Below, piece by piece: positions 8,404 to 17,178 of a stretch of DNA of 64,000 nucleotides. Position numbers and translations under genes: made by a program. The number at the start of each line of letters is the position of its first letter. The stretch's first letter is position 1. The notes beneath the pieces were generated by a model that worked only from the letters and a program-made list of their open reading frames with translations, ran no database searches and had not been told where the DNA came from. The stretch covers positions 25,660-89,659 of the forward strand of contig JAXFPC010000028.1 of assembly GCA_034180005.1 (NCBI GenBank), read 5' to 3'. Source of the stretch: JAXFPC01 sp034180005 (GTDB lineage: Bacteria; Bacillota; Negativicutes; Acidaminococcales; Acidaminococcaceae).

Positions 8404-8448
8404 AAAATTCACCCTTCAAACCTATACCGACTCGGACTATCGTCCCGG

Positions 8449-10287
8449 TTACTCCACAGTAACGCTTTTGGCAAGATTTCTGGGTTTATCAACGTCAAGT
8501 CCTTTGGACACGCTCAGGTAATACCCGAGCAGTTGCAGAGGTATTACGGAAAGACTCGCCGCAAACAGCGGCTCCATCTTAGGAACATACACATTAAAAT
8601 TGACAGTGTCTTCGACGCTATAATGACCGAAAGTGGTCAACCCCATGAGGTACGCTCCGCGGCTTTTCACCTCCACCATATTGCTCATGGTTTTTTCAAA
8701 AAGCTCCGGCTGTGTGAGCACTCCTATTACAAGAGTTCCGTCTTCAATCAAGCTTATAGTTCCGTGCTTAAGCTCTCCGGCAGCATAAGCTTCGGAGTGA
8801 ATGTAGCTTATTTCTTTCATCTTCAGACTGCCTTCAAGACTTACAGCATAATCAATACCGCGCCCTATGAAAAACACATTACGCGCGTTAGCAAATTTAG
8901 CCGCAAACCACTGGATGCGCTCCTGATTTTTCAAAATCTGCGTTATTTTCTCAGGAATGCTTTGCAGTGCGTCCAACAACTCAGCTGTTTTTTCAGAAGA
9001 TATCTTTTCTCTGATTTCCGCAAATTTTACTGCCAGCAAATAGCAGGCGATGAGCTGTGTGCTGTATGCCTTTGTCGTAGCCACCGCTATTTCCGGACCG
9101 GCAACAGTATAGAAGACTTTATCGGCTTCTCTGGCGATTGAACTCCCGACAACATTAACAATCGCCAAAGTTGTAACGCCCCTATTTTTAGCCTCACGCA
9201 AAGCAGCCAGACTGTCAGCCGTCTCTCCGCTCTGGCTTATTATAATTACAAGATCATCTTTGTGCAGAATAGGCTTGCGATAGCGGAACTCCGACGCTAA
9301 ATCTATGCAGGTCTGTATTCCGGTAAGCTCTTCAAAAACGTACTTGCCTACGACGCCCACATGAAAAGCGGAACCGCAGCCGATAATGTGTATCTGATTG
9401 ATTCTCCCTATCTCTTCAGCGCTGAAGCCGATCTCTTCCAAATCGATCCTCCCTTCGCGCAGCACGGAATTCAAAGTATCACGCACGGCTTTCGGCTGTT
9501 CATGAATCTCCTTGATCATAAAATGCTCGTAGCCGCCCTTCTCAGCCGCTTCGGCATCCCATTTTATTTCCGTAAGCTCCTTAGGAATCTCTTCTTTGTC
9601 AATATTATAAAAAGTTACCTTTTCTTTTTCCAAACGCGCTATTTCCATATTGCCTATGTAGTAAACATTTCTGGTATATTTCAAAATAGCGGGGACATCG
9701 GAAGCCAAAAAAGCGCAGCCGTCAGACAATCCGATTATCATGGGACTCTCTTTACGCGAAACATAAATTTCCTCCGGATACTCTTTAAAAAGCACAGCCA
9801 ACGCGTAAGAACCGCGCACGCGCATCATTGTTCTGGACAAAGCGTCGATAGGTCCGCGATTATATTTTTTATAATAATAGTCGATCAGCTTCACTGCCAC
9901 TTCTGTATCGGTCTGCGAATAAAAAGTGTAGCCGGCTCTTACTAATTTTTCCTTAAGTTCCTGATAATTCTCTATAATGCCGTTGTGTACTGCAACGACA
10001 TTATAATCCTCCGTGCAATGAGGATGAGCGTTATTCTCCGTCGGTTCGCCGTGCGTCGCCCAACGTGTGTGACCGATGCCGCAGGTGCCGCGCACCGCTC
10101 TGCCATCGTCCGTTTTTTCCGCTAAAATCTTCAGACGTCCTTTGGCCTTGACAATCTCCGGCTGACGCTCTCCGTCGCGCACAGCGATGCCGGCTGAATC
10201 ATACCCTCTGTATTCCAACTTAGCCAAACTGTCCAACAATATCGGTGAAGCTTGCTTATTTCCTACAAAACCAACAATACCGCACAT
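8449..10287 (-). CDS. glmS: Glutamine--fructose-6-phosphate aminotransferase (isomerizing)
   Basis: 612 residues. Makes glucosamine-6-phosphate from fructose-6-phosphate and glutamine for the cell wall. Starting at ATG 10287 places the catalytic Cys directly after Met (MCGIVGFVG), as required for the N-terminal glutaminase; AGGAGGT lies 6 bases upstream. Two SIS domains follow, with the SQSGETADSL and SLKMKEISYIHSEAY blocks, and the C-terminus ends in LAKSVTVE as is typical. A full promoter lies about 75 bases upstream, leaving no space for a glmS ribozyme. The cob genes follow directly. Confidence 0.97.
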   Translation of the reverse strand: MCGIVGFVGNKQASPILLDSLAKLEYRGYDSAGIAVRDGERQPEIVKAKGRLKILAEKTDDGRAVRGTCGIGHTRWATHGEPTENNAHPHCTEDYNVVAVHNGIIENYQELKEKLVRAGYTFYSQTDTEVAVKLIDYYYKKYNRGPIDALSRTMMRVRGSYALAVLFKEYPEEIYVSRKESPMIIGLSDGCAFLASDVPAILKYTRNVYYIGNMEIARLEKEKVTFYNIDKEEIPKELTEIKWDAEAAEKGGYEHFMIKEIHEQPKAVRDTLNSVLREGRIDLEEIGFSAEEIGRINQIHIIGCGSAFHVGVVGKYVFEELTGIQTCIDLASEFRYRKPILHKDDLVIIISQSGETADSLAALREAKNRGVTTLAIVNVVGSSIAREADKVFYTVAGPEIAVATTKAYSTQLIACYLLAVKFAEIREKISSEKTAELLDALQSIPEKITQILKNQERIQWFAAKFANARNVFFIGRGIDYAVSLEGSLKMKEISYIHSEAYAAGELKHGTISLIEDGTLVIGVLTQPELFEKTMSNMVEVKSRGAYLMGLTTFGHYSVEDTVNFNVYVPKMEPLFAASLSVIPLQLLGYYLSVSKGLDVDKPRNLAKSVTVE

Positions 10288-10353
10288 ATGTGTTACCTCC
10301 TGAAGTAAATGCACTTTTTATATTTAAACTTTTTACTCTGAACATACATATTG

Positions 10354-10382
10354 ATTATATTATAAAAGCTCCAATATTACAA
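10354..10382 (-). promoter_or_regulatory. Promoter of glmS (and possibly the cob operon)
   Basis: Minus strand TTGTAA, 17-base spacer, TATAAT. It starts transcription about 60 bases before the glmS ATG. No separate promoter was seen in the 46 bases between glmS and cobU. Confidence 0.75.
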
Positions 10383-10399
10383 GAAACCGCATCTTGCTA

Positions 10400-10444
10400 A
10401 AATAAAACACGCCGCAGTTTACGTGCTGTTGGTAAACTGCGGCG
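10400..10444 (-). terminator. Intrinsic terminator after galE
   Basis: 13-bp perfect stem (CGCCGCAGTTTAC at 10410-10422 with its complement at 10432-10444), followed on the minus strand by TGTTTTATTT. It lies 5 bases past the galE stop. Confidence 0.9.
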
Positions 10445-10449
10445 CAATC

Positions 10450-11472
10450 TTATTCCGGCATTTCATATCCGCGAGGGTTTTTGCTTTGCCAAAGCCAAGT
10501 GCTGTCACACATATCTTTTAAATTTCTGGAGACCTTCCAGCCAAGCACACGCTCAGCTTTGGAAACATCCGCCCAAGTATCCTGAAGATCTCCTGAGCGT
10601 CTTGCGCCGAATTCGTAAGCAATTTCAACGCCGGAACTCCTCTGGAACTCATTGACAATATCCAATACACTGTATGGATTACCGGTGCCCAAATTGAATA
10701 CTTCAGCGCCTTTATGTGACGCTGCGTATTCCAAAGCTTTCAGATGTCCTTCAGCCAAATCCATCACATGGATGTAATCTCTTCGACAGGTTCCGTCAGG
10801 CGTTGCATAATCATTGCCGAAAATAGTCAGCTTTTCTCTTATTCCGACCGCAACCTGCGCAACATACGGCAATAAATTATTGGGTATGCCCTTAGGATCT
10901 TCACCTATCATTCCGGACGGATGCGCGCCGATAGGATTAAAATATCGCAATAACACCACCGAAAGATCGTTGTCCGCAACAGACGCGTCTTCTAAAATCT
11001 GCTCTATCATCGATTTTGTCCACCCGTAAGGATTGGAACATTTCCCCTTAGGCATATCTTCTCTGTATGGCAACATATTTTCAGATCCGTACACAGTAGC
11101 GGAAGAAGAAAACACCATATTTTTAATCCCTGTCTCCTGCATACACTCCAACAAAGTCAGCGTTGTATCAAGATTGTTTCTGTAGTACAAGACCGGTTTA
11201 TTCACTGATTCACCGACAGCTTTAAGACCTGCCATATGAATAACTCCGTCTAATTTTTCACTCCGCAAAATACCGAGCAATGCTTCTTTGTCGGCAACGT
11301 CCGCCTCATAAGCTTGCACATCTCGTCCCGACAGAAACCGGATACGCTTTATCACCTCCGGCGAACTGTTGCTGTAATTGTCGACAATAACGACGTCATG
11401 CCCCGCTTCCAGCAATACAAGAGCTATGTGCGAACCGATATAACCGGCTCCTCCTGTTACTAAAATACGCAT
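10450..11472 (-). CDS. galE: UDP-glucose 4-epimerase
   Basis: 340 residues, usual length. The Rossmann motif GGAGYIGSH at about 8-16 binds NAD; SSSATVYG and the NPYGWTKS segment carry the Ser/Tyr/Lys catalytic set of the short-chain dehydrogenase fold. It interconverts UDP-glucose and UDP-galactose for envelope polysaccharides. ATG 11472 is chosen over a GTG three codons upstream because AAGG lies at a suitable distance from it. It lies 37 bases behind the metallohydrolase gene, probably in one transcript, and ends at a strong terminator. Confidence 0.94.
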   Translation of the reverse strand: MRILVTGGAGYIGSHIALVLLEAGHDVVIVDNYSNSSPEVIKRIRFLSGRDVQAYEADVADKEALLGILRSEKLDGVIHMAGLKAVGESVNKPVLYYRNNLDTTLTLLECMQETGIKNMVFSSSATVYGSENMLPYREDMPKGKCSNPYGWTKSMIEQILEDASVADNDLSVVLLRYFNPIGAHPSGMIGEDPKGIPNNLLPYVAQVAVGIREKLTIFGNDYATPDGTCRRDYIHVMDLAEGHLKALEYAASHKGAEVFNLGTGNPYSVLDIVNEFQRSSGVEIAYEFGARRSGDLQDTWADVSKAERVLGWKVSRNLKDMCDSTWLWQSKNPRGYEMPE

Positions 11473-11509
11473 ATCATTCACCTTAATTTACAAAAATATA
11501 ATTTACATA

Positions 11510-13117
11510 CTACAAATCCTGAAGCAATTCATCCATAAACTTACGTAACTTAGCCAATTTTTTCTGCACAACTTTAGCTTTTGCAGCATCCAAAGTGACT
11601 GCCTGCTGAATCTGCGCTTTTTTCTGCAGATAATTCCTCTCTATACGCCCCAGATCATTGTACAGTTCAACCGTTTCAGCTGTATGTTCCACCGTATCCG
11701 CAGCGTTAACTCGCCACGATTTTCCTTCAATCTCCAGACAGTCGCCGAACTGAGGAACATACGCCGCCACGCCGAAGCGCTTTTGCAATTCATCCGCCAT
11801 GGCTGCGGCAGCATCGGCTTCTCCATGAGTAACCATAAAAGCTGTCGGCATTTTCTGCATGCCGGCATACCACTGCAGTAATTGTTCTTTATCGGCATGA
11901 GCGGAAAATCCTTTCATATTGTAGATGGTCGCCCTGACAGAAATATCTTCGCCCATAATGCGTAGGCGTTTCGCTCCTTCAACCAACTTGCGACCTATCG
12001 AGCCTTCCGCCTGATATCCTGCAAAAATAACGCTGCTGTCCTCGCGCCACAAGTTGTGCTTCAAATGGTGTAAAATTCTTCCGGCATCCGCCATGCCGCT
12101 TGCGGATAAAATTATTTTCACCCCCGGAATCTCATTAATAGCTCTCGACTCCTGCGCCGTTTCGGTAAAACGTAAATTGCGCATAGCAACCAAACGATTG
12201 CCGTGCATCTCGTACAGTGCTCTTGCCTCGGCATCGTATTCCGCAGGATTGGTCAACGTTATCTCAGTAGCTTTATTGGCCATCGGACTGTCGACGTATA
12301 TCGGCAGTTCGGGAATTTTTTTCTCAGCCACAAGCTTTTGGAAGTAATAGAGCAACACCTGCGTACGTCCTACAGCGAAAGCGGGAATGATTATATTACC
12401 GCCTCGTTCGGCCGCCTCATTAATTATTCTTGTAAGTTCTTCTTCTTTGTCATAAATCTCGTGAACTCTGTTGCCGTAGGTAGACTCCGTTACAATAAAG
12501 TCCGCTCCGCTTAACGCTTCCGGATCTTCTATGATAGGTTGATTGGGTTGCCCTACATCTCCTGTGAAAATCAAGCTTGTCTGTTTATCACCTTCGCTGA
12601 TTTTGAGTTTTATAAAAGATGAGCCCAAAATATGTCCGGCAACATTGAAACAAACAACGACTCCGGGAAGCGCCTCAAATTCTTTATGAAAATCATGAAC
12701 TTTAAAATATTTCAACGTGCTATAAGCATCTTCAACCGTAAATAAAGGTTCGACCATTTTCTTTCCTGCACGAAGTCCTTTGCGATTCATCGTCTCGGCA
12801 TCACTCTCCTGAATGTGACCGCTGTCAGGCAGAAGAATAGAACATAAGTCACGTGTAGCTTTTGTACAATGAATCGGTCCCTTAAATCCGCCTTTGACAA
12901 GCTTGGGAAGCAGACCGCTGTGATCGACATGAGCATGTGTCAAAAACACGGCATCTATTTCGGCAGGATTGAAAGCAAAGTCCCTCTCGTTAAAAGCCTT
13001 CACTATCTTAGACCCCTGGAACATCCCGCAGTCAACCAGCATCTTTTTACCGCCCGATTCTACCAGATAACATGAACCCGTGACTACTTTCGCTGCACCT
13101 AAAAAAGTTATTTTCAC
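11510..13117 (-). CDS. Metallo-beta-lactamase/beta-CASP RNA hydrolase (Ysh1/CPSF73-like)
   Basis: 535 residues. The N-terminal metallo-beta-lactamase domain shows TFLGAAKVVTGSCYLVE and the metal-binding HAHVDHSG motif near residue 56. The beta-CASP insert and the C-terminal GFSAHADKEQLL and VTHGEADAA segments follow, as in the YSH1 family (COG1236). These enzymes cut or trim RNA. The C-terminal 60 residues are Lys-rich. GTG at 13117 is chosen because GGGAGGG lies 8 bases upstream; a longer frame from 13138 would overlap that site. The exact RNA target is not known. Confidence 0.88.
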   Translation of the reverse strand: MKITFLGAAKVVTGSCYLVESGGKKMLVDCGMFQGSKIVKAFNERDFAFNPAEIDAVFLTHAHVDHSGLLPKLVKGGFKGPIHCTKATRDLCSILLPDSGHIQESDAETMNRKGLRAGKKMVEPLFTVEDAYSTLKYFKVHDFHKEFEALPGVVVCFNVAGHILGSSFIKLKISEGDKQTSLIFTGDVGQPNQPIIEDPEALSGADFIVTESTYGNRVHEIYDKEEELTRIINEAAERGGNIIIPAFAVGRTQVLLYYFQKLVAEKKIPELPIYVDSPMANKATEITLTNPAEYDAEARALYEMHGNRLVAMRNLRFTETAQESRAINEIPGVKIILSASGMADAGRILHHLKHNLWREDSSVIFAGYQAEGSIGRKLVEGAKRLRIMGEDISVRATIYNMKGFSAHADKEQLLQWYAGMQKMPTAFMVTHGEADAAAAMADELQKRFGVAAYVPQFGDCLEIEGKSWRVNAADTVEHTAETVELYNDLGRIERNYLQKKAQIQQAVTLDAAKAKVVQKKLAKLRKFMDELLQDL

Positions 13118-13210
13118 GACCGCATCCCTCCCAAACACTGCTTGAAAATTTTACAACCGTACCCCCAACTGTCTACTTCGCTGCCGACTAATTATTTCCT
13201 GCTTCACAAG

Positions 13211-14461
13211 CTATATATTCAAAAATCTGCGCCAGCCTGAGCTATAGTTATTTGCACAATTACCGCAATTTTTACAGTCCCCCGGAACAGCGTCACCGAA
13301 ATAGCGCAAAAGAAAATTGCGCAGGCACCCGGAAGTGTTGCAATAATCACTCATCACATGCAAAAGTTGCAGTTCATAATCACGCCGCGCAGAAGCGCCG
13401 CCGCTTTTCATTATCAAATATTTATTAAGTTCGATATCCTGCCGGTTGTACAACAAATGACATTCCGCAAACTCTCCGTCCCTTCCGGCTCTGCCGGCCT
13501 CCTGGTAGTAGCTCTCCACATCTTTGGGCATATTATAGTGAACGACGAAACGAACGTCAGCCTTATCTATCCCCATTCCGAAAGCATTTGTCGCGACCAT
13601 TATCACCGCCTTTTTCTCCGTGAAAAATTTTTGATTTTCTCTACGCTCTTCAGCAGTAAGACCGGCGTGATAACGCAAAGCTGTATAACCTCTTAAACGC
13701 AACAAATCGGCAACCTCTCCGACCTTCGCCCGTGTCCCGCAGTAAACAATTCCGTTTTGCTCTTTGCGTTTCTCCAAAAAATTAAGCAATGCTCTTGTTT
13801 TATCCGCAGCGCGTTCCACTGAAAAGAATAAATTTTCTCTGTCAAATCCCGTGGATACGACTTGAGAATTTTTAAAGTCCAACGCCTCCAGTATATCTTT
13901 GCACACCGCTTCCGTTGCCGTCGCTGTGAATGCTGCCAACCGTGGTTTTACGGGAAGTATTTTAATAAAATCCGGAATATTACCGTAATCTTCTCTAAAA
14001 GTATGCCCCCAACGGGAAACGCAATGCGCCTCATCGACAGCAAGAAATGACACGTGCATCTGCCTGATAAAATTGCGAAAAATCTCATTGCGCAGTCTTT
14101 CCGGAACCACATAAAGAATTTTACACTCGCCGCTGCGTACGGAATGCAAAATCCTGCCATACTCATTTCTGCACATACATCCGTCAAGATATGCAGCGTT
14201 TATTCCCGACAACTTTAATTTTTCCGTCTGGTCTTTCATTAATGAGACTAACGGGGAAATAACCAAAGTTACCCCGGGCAACAGCAATGCCGGCAACTGA
14301 AAGCAGATGCTTTTGCCGGCGCCTGTCGGAAATACCGCTAAAACATTCCTGTCATCCAATATACAATTTATGACTTTCTCCTGCCCCGGACGGAACTGTT
14401 CGTGACCGTAATAATATTTCAATGCTTTGTGTAGATACTCGTTGTCAAAAATTTCAGCCAC
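13211..14461 (-). CDS. recQ: ATP-dependent DNA helicase, short RecQ
   Basis: About 416 residues. Superfamily-2 motifs are in order: FRPGQEKVI, the P-loop FPTGAGKSI, AVDEAHC, FTATAT, GMGIDKADVRFVVHYNMP and QEAGRAGRDG. The RecQ zinc-binding cluster follows (C at CHLLY, then C-LRNF and CKNCGNC). The protein stops right there: no winged-helix or HRDC domain, so it is a short-form RecQ. The frame is open to a GTG at 14512 that overlaps the nth stop, but a perfect terminator hairpin lies at 14475-14504 inside that extension. I therefore take the GTG at 14461, preceded by GGAAGG. The start is uncertain by 17 codons. DNA repair role. Confidence 0.85.
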   Translation of the reverse strand: MAEIFDNEYLHKALKYYYGHEQFRPGQEKVINCILDDRNVLAVFPTGAGKSICFQLPALLLPGVTLVISPLVSLMKDQTEKLKLSGINAAYLDGCMCRNEYGRILHSVRSGECKILYVVPERLRNEIFRNFIRQMHVSFLAVDEAHCVSRWGHTFREDYGNIPDFIKILPVKPRLAAFTATATEAVCKDILEALDFKNSQVVSTGFDRENLFFSVERAADKTRALLNFLEKRKEQNGIVYCGTRAKVGEVADLLRLRGYTALRYHAGLTAEERRENQKFFTEKKAVIMVATNAFGMGIDKADVRFVVHYNMPKDVESYYQEAGRAGRDGEFAECHLLYNRQDIELNKYLIMKSGGASARRDYELQLLHVMSDYCNTSGCLRNFLLRYFGDAVPGDCKNCGNCANNYSSGWRRFLNI

Positions 14462-14474
14462 GTCCCTTCCCGAT

Positions 14475-14504
14475 GATAAAAGAGGCTGCGTAAAACGCAG
14501 CCTC
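14475..14504 (-). terminator. Intrinsic terminator after nth, ahead of recQ
   Basis: Perfect 9-bp GC-rich stem GAGGCTGCG / CGCAGCCTC with a 5-base loop, followed on the minus strand by TTTTATC. It begins 5 bases past the nth stop and would reduce transcription into recQ. Confidence 0.85.
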
Positions 14505-14508
14505 CCTG

Positions 14509-15144
14509 TCACATTTCTTTACCGTAAAATCTGCATTGCTCCCTAACGACGCAAATATCACACAAAGGCTTCCTAGCTTTGCATACTTTGCGTCCGTGCC
14601 ATATAAACCAGTGATGAGCTGCGCTCCATTTCTCCTTAGGTATTTGCTTTTGCAGCTCTTTTTCGGTAGCCAAAGGATCTGAGCCCTTAGCCAAACCCAG
14701 TCTGTGAGATACTCTGAATACATGTGTATCTACAGCTATGGCCGGAATATTATAAATAATGCTCGCCACAACATTGGCCGTTTTTTTCCCAACTCCCGGA
14801 AGAAGCATCAGCTCTTCGATGCTCTTTGGCAGTTCTCCGCCGAACTCCTCCAGCAGCATCCTGCATGTTCCCAAAAGATTTTTCGCTTTGGCGTGATACA
14901 GACCGCAATCACGAATCTCCTGCTCCAATTCCGGCAAAGATAAACTTCCCATCTTTTCCGGAGTTCCCAGCCGCGGAAAAATTCTTGCAGTGATTACGTT
15001 AACTCTTTCATCCGTACATTGAGCCGACAAAATAACGGCTACCAGTAATTCAAAAGGCGAATTGTAATTCAGCGCCGTCTTCGTATCTCTGTACTCTTCT
15101 TCCAACTTACTCAAAATAATTTCACGTTCGGCTTTTCTCAACAT
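14509..15144 (-). CDS. nth: Endonuclease III (DNA glycosylase/AP lyase)
   Basis: 211 residues. The HhH motif LMLLPGVGKKTANVV near residues 109-123 carries the catalytic Lys, and DTHVFRVSHRLGL supplies the catalytic Asp. The C-terminal C-x6-C-x2-C-x5-C set binds the 4Fe-4S cluster. It removes oxidised pyrimidines. Its ATG overlaps the stop of the UPF0210 gene by one base (TGATG), indicating translational coupling. Confidence 0.95.
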   Translation of the reverse strand: MLRKAEREIILSKLEEEYRDTKTALNYNSPFELLVAVILSAQCTDERVNVITARIFPRLGTPEKMGSLSLPELEQEIRDCGLYHAKAKNLLGTCRMLLEEFGGELPKSIEELMLLPGVGKKTANVVASIIYNIPAIAVDTHVFRVSHRLGLAKGSDPLATEKELQKQIPKEKWSAAHHWFIWHGRKVCKARKPLCDICVVREQCRFYGKEM

Positions 15145-16505
15145 CAATTAGTCAAACTCCTCACCGGCGCGGGAATCCTCCCTCCGCGAGCTATAAATTT
15201 ATCAGCCTTGAAGCTGTTGACGGAAATTATCGGCGCATAACCCAAAAGTCCGCCAAATTCCACTCTATCGCCAACAGTTTTTCCCGGCACGGGAATAACT
15301 CTCACTGCCGTAGTCTTATTATTTATCATACCGATTGCCGCTTCATCGGCAATTATTGCAGAAATTGTTGATGCCGTTGTATCCCCCGGTATCGCGATCA
15401 TATCCAAGCCGACGGAGCAAACACAAGTCATGGCTTCCAACTTTTCCAGCGTCAGGCAACCTCGTTCCACTGCATTTATCATGCCGGCGTCTTCACTCAC
15501 CGGTATAAACGCTCCGCTCAATCCTCCAACATAACTGGAAGCCATAAGGCCGCCTTTTTTGACCGCGTCGTTGAGCAAAGCGAGCGCCGCCGTCGTTCCC
15601 GGCCCGCCGCAGCATTCCAATCCTATTTCTTCTAGAATATGCGCAACACTGTCTCCAATCGCCGGAGTCGGCGCCAGCGAAAGATCGATAATCCCGAACT
15701 GCGTATTTAATCTGCGCGCAGCCTCCTGAGCAACAAGCTGACCGACACGAGTTATTTTAAAAGCCGTTTTCTTTATAGTTTCAGCAACCGCGCCGATATC
15801 TTCACTGCCCACACTTTCCAAAGCATGCTTGACAACTCCAGGTCCGCTGACACCGACATTGATCACGCACTCCGGCTCGGTGATACCATGAAACGCTCCG
15901 GCCATAAAAGGATTATCCGGTACGGCATTGCAAAAGACTACAAGTTTGGCGCAACCGAGCGCGTCTTTATCGGCAGTACGTGAAGCGGTTTCTTTAATTA
16001 TTTCTCCCATGTGACGTACGGCATCCATATTAATACCGCACTTGGTGGAACCAACGCTCACGGAAGAGCATACGATGTCCGTAACCGCCAAAGCTTCAGG
16101 AATGGAAGCAATCAGTTTGTTGTCGCCTGATGTATAACCCTTATCCACCAGAGCGGAAAAACCGCCGATGAAATTGACGCCCACATTTTTTCCCGCCGCG
16201 TCCAAAGCCAATGCCAAAGGTACGTAATCATCTCCGTCGCAACTCTCGCCCACGACGGAGATCGGCGTTACGGAAATGCGCTTGTTGATAATCGGAACGC
16301 CGAGCTCGGCTTCTATGTCCTCACCGGTTTTCACCAAGCGCTCCGCCCTGCTGCAAATTTTATCATACATCTTTTGCGCCGTTGTCCTGATGTCCGAATG
16401 GCTGCAATCTCGCAGGCTTATCCCCATCGTAATGGTTCGAACATCCAACTTATTTTCTGTGATCATGCGCGTGGTTTCAAAAATATCGTCTGTATTAAAA
16501 AGCAT
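15144..16505 (-). CDS. UPF0210 (DUF711) family protein
   Basis: 453 residues, usual for UPF0210. I recognise the family from its conserved blocks (EVNRITMGISL-like [12 protein letters not shown] near the N-terminus, [49 protein letters not shown]). The structure of relatives resembles anaerobic ribonucleotide reductase/pyruvate formate-lyase barrels, but no reaction is established. The protein is Cys-rich but has no glycyl radical motif. It is preceded 9 bases upstream by its usual partner, a UPF0237 ACT-domain protein, and coupled to nth downstream. Confidence 0.88.
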   Translation of the reverse strand: MLFNTDDIFETTRMITENKLDVRTITMGISLRDCSHSDIRTTAQKMYDKICSRAERLVKTGEDIEAELGVPIINKRISVTPISVVGESCDGDDYVPLALALDAAGKNVGVNFIGGFSALVDKGYTSGDNKLIASIPEALAVTDIVCSSVSVGSTKCGINMDAVRHMGEIIKETASRTADKDALGCAKLVVFCNAVPDNPFMAGAFHGITEPECVINVGVSGPGVVKHALESVGSEDIGAVAETIKKTAFKITRVGQLVAQEAARRLNTQFGIIDLSLAPTPAIGDSVAHILEEIGLECCGGPGTTAALALLNDAVKKGGLMASSYVGGLSGAFIPVSEDAGMINAVERGCLTLEKLEAMTCVCSVGLDMIAIPGDTTASTISAIIADEAAIGMINNKTTAVRVIPVPGKTVGDRVEFGGLLGYAPIISVNSFKADKFIARGGRIPAPVRSLTN

Positions 16506-16514
16506 GACTGCCTC

Positions 16515-16784
16515 CTATATACGATGCATAGCCGTAAAAATTTCTTCGCTTTGCAAACGTATTTCCACACCTATCTCACTTCCGAGCAGAGAAAATTTCT
16601 CTTTGGCTTCTTGCAATGACACATTGGCATTTGACATATCCGCGATAAGCACCATGTTAAAAAATCCCTGCATAATGTTCTGATTTATGTTGATAATGTT
16701 GATGTTGAACTCTGCGAGCTTGCTGCTGACGCGAGCGATTATTCCAACTTTATCTTCTCCGACTATGGTTAGAACTATTCTCAT
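16515..16784 (-). CDS. ACT domain protein, UPF0237 family
   Basis: 89 residues, a single ACT domain (IVLTIVGEDKVGIIARVSSKLAE at the start). ACT domains bind small ligands such as amino acids and regulate partner proteins. It lies just ahead of the UPF0210 gene, a pairing that is widely conserved, so it probably regulates that protein. A likely promoter lies 16824-16852. The ligand is unknown. Confidence 0.88.
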   Translation of the reverse strand: MRIVLTIVGEDKVGIIARVSSKLAEFNINIININQNIMQGFFNMVLIADMSNANVSLQEAKEKFSLLGSEIGVEIRLQSEEIFTAMHRI

Positions 16785-16823
16785 AAATTTCCCTCCTCAA
16801 ATCCTGCGAATATTCACAATACA

Positions 16824-16852
16824 ATTCTATCACATGCTGCCGTTTCTGTCCT
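16824..16852 (-). promoter_or_regulatory. Promoter of the ACT-UPF0210-nth operon
   Basis: Minus strand AGGACA, 17-base spacer, TAGAAT with an extended -10 TG. Moderate match. Confidence 0.5.
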
Positions 16853-16860
16853 GTATACAT

Positions 16861-16896
16861 AAAAAACAAAAGACGACTTCCTCGGAAATCGTCTTT
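16861..16896 (-). terminator. Intrinsic terminator after rubredoxin
   Basis: Stem AAAGACGA...TCGTCTTT with one internal mismatch, followed on the minus strand by TGTTTTTT, directly after the rubredoxin stop. Confidence 0.85.
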
Positions 16897-16904
16897 CAGT
16901 AAAC

Positions 16905-17063
16905 TTATTCTTGGCTGAAATCATCCTTGCCTACGCCGCACAACGGACATACCCAATCTTCCGGAACATCGGACCAAGCAGTACCCGGCTCGACACCGTT
17001 ATCAGGGTCGCCAACCTCCGGATCATATACATATCCGCAAACATTGCAAATCCATTTTTCCAC
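16905..17063 (-). CDS. Rubredoxin
   Basis: 52 residues, the classical length. Two iron-binding pairs are visible, CNVCGY and CPLCGVGK, with the conserved Asp/Glu-rich middle ([17 protein letters not shown]). It is a one-electron carrier with a single Fe(Cys)4, in anaerobes often feeding oxygen or superoxide reduction. GTG start at 17063 has AGGAGG 8 bases upstream; a longer open frame to 17120 would include the promoter and is rejected. It is a single-gene unit with its own promoter and terminator. Confidence 0.96.
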   Translation of the reverse strand: MEKWICNVCGYVYDPEVGDPDNGVEPGTAWSDVPEDWVCPLCGVGKDDFSQE

Positions 17064-17096
17064 AATGACATCCTCCTTTATAAATTCCTCAGGCCT

Positions 17097-17124
17097 ATTA
17101 TAGCATAAATCCTCAGACACGCAA
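17097..17124 (-). promoter_or_regulatory. Rubredoxin promoter with extended -10
   Basis: Minus strand TTGCGT, 16-base spacer, TGC-TATAAT. It lies about 35 bases ahead of the GTG start. Confidence 0.75.
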
Positions 17125-17178
17125 CAACAATCTTAATCAGAAAAAGCATCCGGAAAAGTTATTTCGCAGCTAAAATTT

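Noticed and set aside
8248..9141. 297-codon plus-strand frame
   Set aside because: Antisense to cobU and glmS; no recognisable domain and unlikely composition (rich in His, Tyr, Phe, Arg).
10288..10399. glmS ribozyme
   Set aside because: The promoter leaves a leader of about 60 bases, far too short, and the ribozyme core sequence is absent.
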